Assembly: GCA_947066815.1 (NCBI GenBank)
Contig: CAMSZT010000034.1
Coordinates: 1-35,424, forward strand
DNA length: 35,424 nucleotides
Source of the DNA: an uncultured Lachnotalea sp.
GTDB lineage: Bacteria > Bacillota > Clostridia > Lachnospirales > Lachnospiraceae
Direction of reading: 5' to 3'
Shown here: in pieces, positions 30,208 to 35,424 of the stretch
How positions within the stretch are numbered: the stretch's first letter is position 1
Layout of the letters: each line of letters starts with the position of its first letter
Made by a program: the position numbers and the translations under genes
The notes under the pieces: model-generated
The model's database searches: none
The model's input: only the letters and a program-made list of their open reading frames with translations
What the model was told of the DNA's origin: nothing

Positions 30208-32565
30208 ATGGAGAAGAAAAGGAAGGAAAATAGAAAGAGCGGCCGGACGGGCGCGCAGAGAACGGGAAAGCCCTGGGAAAAGCGGCCGGACGGCCGCGGC
30301 AGGGAGAGGGCGTCCGGGACGGATGACATAAGAGAAGCCGCTGCGGGGAGAAACAGACCGGGGAAAGACCGCGGCGGAGCGGAGGAGGAAAGATCCAGAC
30401 AGACGGAGCGGGATATTCTGGAGGATGGAAAGAAGCGGCTTCTGGAACTGATGGGGCACAGGGATTACAAGCCCATGAAAGTGAAGGAACTGGCGATCCT
30501 TCTGGGAGTTGCGAAGGAGGACCGGCCTGCCCTGCAGGAAGCTCTGGACGCGCTCCTCGCGGAGGGGAAGCTGGGGCTTTCCAAACGGGGGAAATATGCC
30601 CCGGTGGAGAATTTCCTGGTGAGGGGGACCTTCATCGGGAACCGGAAGGGCTTTGGCTTTGTGGCGCCGGAGCAGACAAAAGATCCGGGAGCCGGGAGGG
30701 AGCCCGGGCCGGATATCTATATCGGAGAGCGGGATACCCTGGGAGCCATGGACGGGGACACGGTCCAGGCGGCGATCCTTTACGGGAGACGGTGGGGCAG
30801 GAACCGGAATCCGGAGGGGAAGATCATACGGATCCTGGAGCGGGCCCATAAGGAAGTGGTGGCTTCCTACGAGCGGTGCCGGCGCTTTGGATTTGCCGTC
30901 CCGCTGAACGCGAAGATGGGAAAGGACATCTTCATCCCGGAGGGGGCTTCCATGGAGGCCCAGACGGGAGAACGGGTAGTGGTCACGATCACCGACTACG
31001 GGAACGCGAGGAAAAACCCGGAAGGGCAGGTGACGGAGATCCTTGGCCGGGCGGACGCGCCGGGGGTGGACGTGCTGTCGGTGGCGAAGGCATACGGCTT
31101 TGAGAGCGAGTTTCCGCCGGAAGTTCTGGCGGAGGTGGAACGGATCCCGGCGGAGGTTTCCGGGGAGGAGTGGGAGGGCCGGAGGGATCTCACCGGACTT
31201 CCCACTGTGACCATCGACGGGGAGGACGCAAAAGATCTGGATGACGCCATCACTCTCTCCGTGGAAAACAGGGTCTGGCGGCTGGGCGTTCACATTGCGG
31301 ACGTATCCCATTACGTGAAAGAGGGGACGGCCCTTGACCGGGAAGCGCTCTCCAGGGGCACCAGCGTCTATCTCACCGACCGGGTGATCCCCATGCTCCC
31401 GAAAGAACTGAGCAACGGGATCTGCTCCCTTAATGCGGGAGTGCCGAGGCTGGCCTTCAGCTGTCTGATGGAGCTGGACGAAACGGGGCGCCTGTTGAAC
31501 CATGAGTTTGTAAAGTCCGTGATCTGTGTGGACCGGCGGATGACCTATACGGCAGTGAACGGGATCCTTTCCGGGGATACGGCCCTTTCTGCGGAATATG
31601 CGGATCTTGTGCCCATGTTCCGGAATATGCGGGAGTTATCTGAGATCCTGCGGGAGAGGCGGCGGGCCAGAGGTTCCATCGACTTTGACTTCCCGGAGAG
31701 CAAGATCATCCTGGATGAAAACGGGCGGGCCGTGGACGTCGCACCCTATGAGCGGAATGCGGCTACCATGCTGATCGAGGATTTCATGCTCCTGGCCAAT
31801 GAGACCGCGGCGGAGGATTTTTTCTGGCAGGGGAGCCCTTTTGTGTACCGGACCCACGAGAAGCCGGACGGGGACAAGATCAGAGAGCTGGCGCTCCTCA
31901 TCAGCAATTTCGGCTACCATCTGAAAATGGGGCAGGAGGAGATCCATCCGAAGGAGCTGCAGAAGCTCCTGGCCGGGATTCAGGATTCACCGGAGGAGGC
32001 CCTGATCAGCCGCCTGACCCTGCGCTCCATGAGGCGGGCCGAATACCAGACGGAGTGCGTGGGGCATTTTGGCCTGGCGGCCCGGTATTACTGTCATTTC
32101 ACATCGCCGATCCGCCGGTATCCGGATCTGCAGATCCATCGGGTCATGACGGAATGTCTGACAGGAGGCATGTCCGAGGGGAGGAAGGCCCATTACGAGG
32201 AGCTGCTTCCCGGCGTCTGCCGTCAGTGTTCTTTAAAAGAGCGGAAGGCGGACGAGGCGGAGCGGGAAGTACAGAAGATGAAAAAGTGCCAGTATATGGC
32301 AGGGCATATCGGAGAGGTGTTTGAGGGCGTGGTGTCCGGCGTGACCGGCTGGGGCATGTACGTGGAGCTTCCCAACACGGTGGAGGGCATGGTCCCCCTG
32401 TCTGCCCTGGAGGGAGATTATTATGAATACGATCCGGAAAAACACCGTCTGGCCGGCGTTTCCACCGGGCGGGTCTACAGCCTGGGGCAGAAGCTCACGG
32501 TGCGGGCGGCCGGCGTGGACACGGTGGGCTGTACCATCGATTTTGTACCGGAGGAGGAAGGATAA
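30208..32565 (+). CDS. rnr: Ribonuclease R
   Basis: A 785-residue 3'-5' exoribonuclease that degrades structured RNA and non-stop mRNA tagged by tmRNA. Start 30208 ([12 protein letters not shown]) follows AAAGGAG; an upstream in-frame ATG at 30130 lacks one. The first 65 residues are an unusually basic, low-complexity extension. Then: winged helix (about 70-135, [10 protein letters not shown]), cold-shock domains (140-300), the RNB catalytic domain with [11 protein letters not shown] near residue 340 (the Mg-binding acids) and HIADVSHYV, and a C-terminal S1 domain ([17 protein letters not shown]). The stop overlaps the smpB start (TAATG). Confidence 0.97.
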   Translation: MEKKRKENRKSGRTGAQRTGKPWEKRPDGRGRERASGTDDIREAAAGRNRPGKDRGGAEEERSRQTERDILEDGKKRLLELMGHRDYKPMKVKELAILLGVAKEDRPALQEALDALLAEGKLGLSKRGKYAPVENFLVRGTFIGNRKGFGFVAPEQTKDPGAGREPGPDIYIGERDTLGAMDGDTVQAAILYGRRWGRNRNPEGKIIRILERAHKEVVASYERCRRFGFAVPLNAKMGKDIFIPEGASMEAQTGERVVVTITDYGNARKNPEGQVTEILGRADAPGVDVLSVAKAYGFESEFPPEVLAEVERIPAEVSGEEWEGRRDLTGLPTVTIDGEDAKDLDDAITLSVENRVWRLGVHIADVSHYVKEGTALDREALSRGTSVYLTDRVIPMLPKELSNGICSLNAGVPRLAFSCLMELDETGRLLNHEFVKSVICVDRRMTYTAVNGILSGDTALSAEYADLVPMFRNMRELSEILRERRRARGSIDFDFPESKIILDENGRAVDVAPYERNAATMLIEDFMLLANETAAEDFFWQGSPFVYRTHEKPDGDKIRELALLISNFGYHLKMGQEEIHPKELQKLLAGIQDSPEEALISRLTLRSMRRAEYQTECVGHFGLAARYYCHFTSPIRRYPDLQIHRVMTECLTGGMSEGRKAHYEELLPGVCRQCSLKERKADEAEREVQKMKKCQYMAGHIGEVFEGVVSGVTGWGMYVELPNTVEGMVPLSALEGDYYEYDPEKHRLAGVSTGRVYSLGQKLTVRAAGVDTVGCTIDFVPEEEG

Positions 32566-33032
32566 TGGGCAGGGACAGTTATAAGCTGGTGGCCAACAAC
32601 AAAAAGGCGTACCACGATTATTTTATCGACGACACCTATGAGGCGGGGATCTCCCTTTCGGGGACGGAGGTGAAATCTGTCCGTATGGGGAAATGCAGCG
32701 TCAAGGAGTCCTTTATCAAGATCGACAAGGGGGAGGTTTTTGTGTACGGGATGCACATCAGCCCCTACGAGAAGGGAAATATCTTCAATAAAGATCCGCT
32801 GCGGGTGCGCAAGCTCCTGATGCACCGCCATGAGATCAGCCGCCTTTACGGGAAGATCCAGCAGAAGGGCTTTACGCTGGTGCCCCTCAAGGTGTATTTT
32901 AAAGGAAGCCTGGTCAAGGTGGAGGTGGGGCTGGCACGGGGGAAAAAGCTCTATGACAAGCGGCAGGATATCGCAAAGAAGGACCAGAGAAGGGAAGCCG
33001 AGAAGGAATTTAAAGTGAGGAACCTGGGCTGA
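32565..33032 (+). CDS. smpB: SmpB, tmRNA-binding protein
   Basis: A 155-residue OB-fold protein that brings tmRNA to stalled ribosomes in trans-translation. Clear family sequence: [28 protein letters not shown], then HISPYEKGN, the KLLMHRHEI stretch and the C-terminal tail [14 protein letters not shown] with [12 protein letters not shown], which reads the empty mRNA channel. It overlaps the rnr stop by one base, so RNase R and SmpB, which act in the same pathway, are translated together. No ssrA gene lies next to it in this window. Confidence 0.98.
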   Translation: MGRDSYKLVANNKKAYHDYFIDDTYEAGISLSGTEVKSVRMGKCSVKESFIKIDKGEVFVYGMHISPYEKGNIFNKDPLRVRKLLMHRHEISRLYGKIQQKGFTLVPLKVYFKGSLVKVEVGLARGKKLYDKRQDIAKKDQRREAEKEFKVRNLG

Positions 33033-33068
33033 CGGGAGGAGGCGCCCGGGAAGGATGGAGGGAGTTAC

Positions 33069-34415
33069 ATGAGAAGAAGCGTCGAGCCGATGACAGGTGG
33101 TTCGATCTGGAAGAGGATGATCTTTTTCGCACTGCCGATCCTGCTTGGAAATTTGTTTCAGCAGCTGTATAATACGGTGGATTCACTGATCGTGGGGAAT
33201 TTTCTCGGGAGCAGCGCCCTGGCGGCCGTCACGTCGTCAGGAAGCCTGACCTTTATGATGGTCGGCTTTTTGAACGGCATTTCTTCCGGAGCCGGTGTGG
33301 TGGCAGCTACCTTTTTCGGGGCGGGGGACAGGGGAAACCTGCACCGGACGGTCCATACGATGGTGGCGTTCGGCCTGGCGTTCGGCCTGGTGATGACTCT
33401 GCTCGGGGCCCTGCTCTCCCCTCAGATCCTGAGCTGGATGGATACGCCGGAGAGCGTGATGGAGGAGGCAGTCACCTATCTGCAGATCTATTTTTCCGGA
33501 TCCCTTGGCTTGGTGATGTACAATATTTTTGTGGGGATCCTGCAGGCGGTCGGGGACAGCCGTCACCCGCTCTACTACCTGATCTTTTCTTCGTTCCTCA
33601 ATCTGGTGCTGGATCTTCTGTTTATCGGAGTCTTCCACATGGGCGTGGGCGGTGCGGCGATCGCCACGGTGATCTCCCAGGCGGCCAGCGCCGTGCTGTG
33701 CTTTCTCCTGCTGAGGAAGGCGGAGGAGAGCTACCGCCTGAGCATAAGGGAGATCCGGTTTGACCGGAAGATCCTCGGGCAGATCATCCGGCTCGGATTT
33801 CCGGCCGGCGCGCAGAATTCCATCATCTCCTTTGCCAACATCATTGTCCAGTCCCATATCAATGCCTTTGGGGAGATGGTGATGGCGGGCTACGGCGCCT
33901 ATACAAAGATCGAGGGATTCGGATTCCTTCCGATCATCAGCTTTATGATGGCGCTGACCACCTTCGTGGGACAGAATCTCGGAGCCAGACAGTATGACCG
34001 GGTCAGGAAGGGGGCCCGTTTCGGGATCCTGATGTCGGCCCTTCTGGCGGAGCTGATCGGCCTGGCCATATTCCTTCTCGCCCCGTACCTGATCGCGGCC
34101 TTTGACCCCACGCCGGAGGTGGTCCGGTTCGGGGTGGAAAAGGCCCGGACGGCGGCGCTGTTCTACTGTGTGCTGGCCTATTCCCATTCCGTCTGCGCGG
34201 TGCTCCGCGGTGCGGGGAAGGTCCTGTTCCCCATGGGGATCATGGGATTTTTCTGGTGCGTGGTCCGCGTGGCCTTCCTGATGGTCATGGTCCCGCTCAC
34301 AGAGAGCATCCAGGCCGTGTACTGGGTCTATCCCCTGACCTGGTCCTTAAGCTCGGTCTCCCTTTTCATTTACTACAGGATGTCGGGCTGGCTGCCGCGG
34401 GCGGCCGGGGAGTGA
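33069..34415 (+). CDS. MATE-family efflux transporter
   Basis: A 448-residue protein with twelve spans in two six-span halves. Typical features: an N-terminal MTGGSIWKRMIFFALPILLG, LFQQLYNTVDSLIVGNFLG, and, in the second half, the matching RLGFPAGAQNSIISFANIIVQS with AYTKIEGFGFLPI and FVGQNLGARQYDRV. It should export cationic drugs or metabolites using Na+ or H+. GGAGGGAG lies before the ATG. The gene follows smpB by 36 bp and might be read from the same transcript. Substrate not predictable. Confidence 0.93.
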   Translation: MRRSVEPMTGGSIWKRMIFFALPILLGNLFQQLYNTVDSLIVGNFLGSSALAAVTSSGSLTFMMVGFLNGISSGAGVVAATFFGAGDRGNLHRTVHTMVAFGLAFGLVMTLLGALLSPQILSWMDTPESVMEEAVTYLQIYFSGSLGLVMYNIFVGILQAVGDSRHPLYYLIFSSFLNLVLDLLFIGVFHMGVGGAAIATVISQAASAVLCFLLLRKAEESYRLSIREIRFDRKILGQIIRLGFPAGAQNSIISFANIIVQSHINAFGEMVMAGYGAYTKIEGFGFLPIISFMMALTTFVGQNLGARQYDRVRKGARFGILMSALLAELIGLAIFLLAPYLIAAFDPTPEVVRFGVEKARTAALFYCVLAYSHSVCAVLRGAGKVLFPMGIMGFFWCVVRVAFLMVMVPLTESIQAVYWVYPLTWSLSSVSLFIYYRMSGWLPRAAGE

Positions 34416-34443
34416 CAAAATAGGGAGCTTCATTTGTGCTGTA

Positions 34444-34472
34444 TTGAATCAGCAGTAGATATGAGATATAAT
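34444..34472 (+). promoter_or_regulatory. Promoter of the adenine methyltransferase gene
   Basis: TTGAAT (34444-34449), 17 bp, TATAAT (34467-34472), in the AT-rich stretch that begins right after the MATE gene. Confidence 0.8.
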
Positions 34473-34501
34473 AGCCATAATGAAGGAAGGGGGGATTTGT
34501 T

Positions 34502-35377
34502 ATGGCCAATTACTCACCTTTAAGATATCCAGGTGGAAAAAGCAGGTTATCTGAATTTGTGAAGCTGATCATAGAAAATATAGGGTTTAAAGATTGTACC
34601 TATATTGAACCCTTTGCCGGCGGCGCAGGGGTGGCTCTTTCTTTGTTGCTCGATTCTTGTGTGGACCGTGTTGTGATCAATGATTATGATAAAGCAATTT
34701 ATTCTTTCTGGCGGGCAGTCAAACAAGATTCGGAAGAATTGATCGGATGGATTCGGGATACGCCTGTTACCATAGATGAATGGTATAAACAAAAAGATAT
34801 TTATGTCCGGTCAAAGTCCTATTCTATGGATTTGGCTTTCGCGACACTTTTTCTGAATAGAACGAATCGCTCAGGTATTTTGACGGCTGGGCCGATTGGT
34901 GGATATGCACAGGCTGGTGAATGGAAATTGGATGTTCGCTTTGACAAGAAAAAACTGATGGAAAAAATCCGGAAGATTGCAGATAAGAAAGAACAGATAA
35001 AAGTATATAATAAAGATATCTTTAGTTTACTTACCAGATATATCCCCCAATATGGAGACAATGTGTTTCTTTATTTTGACCCTCCCTATTTCAATAAAGG
35101 CCAGAAGCTTTATAAAAATTTCTTTACTTCAGAAGATCATAAAAAAATTAAATCCGTTATTGTGAAAAATATTACGGTACCCTGGGTGGTAACTTATGAT
35201 GAGGTGAATGAGATAAGAGAGCTTTATGCAGATTATGAGATAAAAAAATTTGATTTGACCTATAGTGCGGCGAATAAAGGAACAGCCTCAGAACTGATGA
35301 TTTTTTCATGTGATGATTTTTGCCCATCAGAGGAACAAATGCGGAGCAGGAATATAGCGATCAACTTAAGGGCATAG
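34502..35377 (+). CDS. D12-class DNA adenine N6-methyltransferase
   Basis: A 291-residue Dam-like enzyme that transfers a methyl group from SAM to adenine in a short DNA site. PLRYPGGKSRL at residues 6-16, the SAM-binding motif I PFAGGAGVALSLL (37-49) and the catalytic DPPY near residue 193 (LYFDPPYFNKGQ) are in the order of the class. The middle contains FLNRTNRSGI and the target-recognition part. The gene is strikingly AT-rich compared with the housekeeping genes to its left. AAGGAAGGGGGG precedes the ATG. A new gene starts 12 bp after its stop, so it is part of an operon, maybe a restriction or defence system. Confidence 0.92.
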   Translation: MANYSPLRYPGGKSRLSEFVKLIIENIGFKDCTYIEPFAGGAGVALSLLLDSCVDRVVINDYDKAIYSFWRAVKQDSEELIGWIRDTPVTIDEWYKQKDIYVRSKSYSMDLAFATLFLNRTNRSGILTAGPIGGYAQAGEWKLDVRFDKKKLMEKIRKIADKKEQIKVYNKDIFSLLTRYIPQYGDNVFLYFDPPYFNKGQKLYKNFFTSEDHKKIKSVIVKNITVPWVVTYDEVNEIRELYADYEIKKFDLTYSAANKGTASELMIFSCDDFCPSEEQMRSRNIAINLRA

Positions 35378-35389
35378 GAGGGCGGTGTG

Positions 35390-35424
35390 ATGAGACGGAT
35401 ATTTTGTTTTCATAAAAGCAATTC
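35390..35424 (+). CDS. Start of a gene cut by the window end, co-transcribed with the methyltransferase
   Basis: AGGAGG at 35376-35381 stands nine bases before ATG 35390, and the frame MRRIFCFHKSN stays open to the end. Only eleven full codons are visible, so the product cannot be named. Its close spacing to the methyltransferase suggests a functional partner such as an endonuclease or ATPase; that is a guess from position alone. Confidence 0.6.
   Translation, partial: MRRIFCFHKSN

Overview
The window looks like chromosome from a GC-rich Lachnospiraceae-type gut clostridium (Bacillota). Reasons: Gram-positive spacing of strong AGGAGG-like ribosome binding sites, a pheST operon under a T-box leader, a tRNA-Leu with no encoded CCA, lipoproteins with short leaders, LrgA/LrgB, SecG and an RNase R-SmpB pair. 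The assignment is an inference from gene content and style, not from a search.

Region 1 (1 to about 6290) is the right-hand part of an integrated mobile element whose left end lies outside the window. Reading from its right end: the 3' end of a tRNA or tmRNA gene (attachment site), a tyrosine integrase, a predicted type I toxin-antitoxin locus with a 27-residue membrane peptide and an antisense RNA, a XRE regulator divergent from a second small XRE regulator, an excisionase-like HTH protein, a PrimPol-helicase replication protein, a repeat-rich origin-like gap and small unknown genes. The order int / regulator <> regulator / xis / pri-rep / ori matches Gram-positive phage-inducible chromosomal islands (PICIs) more than a conjugative element, although the diagnostic packaging genes are not in view.

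Region 2 (6475 to 18832) is signalling and transport. It holds a two-component system whose sensor has a seven-unit Pro-Glu-Glu-Pro repeat outside the membrane; an ABC exporter-like operon (ATPase plus two membrane proteins); a lipoprotein/permease/ATPase importer of the TrpXYZ-like class; a flavoredoxin-like protein; and a second two-component system followed by a lipoprotein. The second system and the lipoprotein each carry the same TTTACA-N5-TTTACA type direct repeat upstream, suggesting autoregulation and a local target.

Region 3 (18833 to 24087) has an AzgA-type purine permease with a structured leader, a tRNA-Leu with the rare bacterial anticodon AAG, lrgAB, a left-handed beta-helix protein, a decayed metallo-beta-lactamase-fold gene and a YihY/BrkB membrane protein.

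Region 4 (24198 to 34415) is housekeeping: T-box leader, pheS, pheT, enolase, secG, rnr, smpB and a MATE efflux protein. Two unexplained repeat structures sit here: a hairpin-rich segment between the T-box terminator and pheS, and a 51-bp tandem repeat that begins on the pheT stop codon.

Region 5 (34416 to the end) changes abruptly to AT-rich DNA with a D12-class DNA adenine methyltransferase and the first codons of a co-transcribed gene. It may be the edge of another island, possibly a defence or modification locus, cut by the window end.
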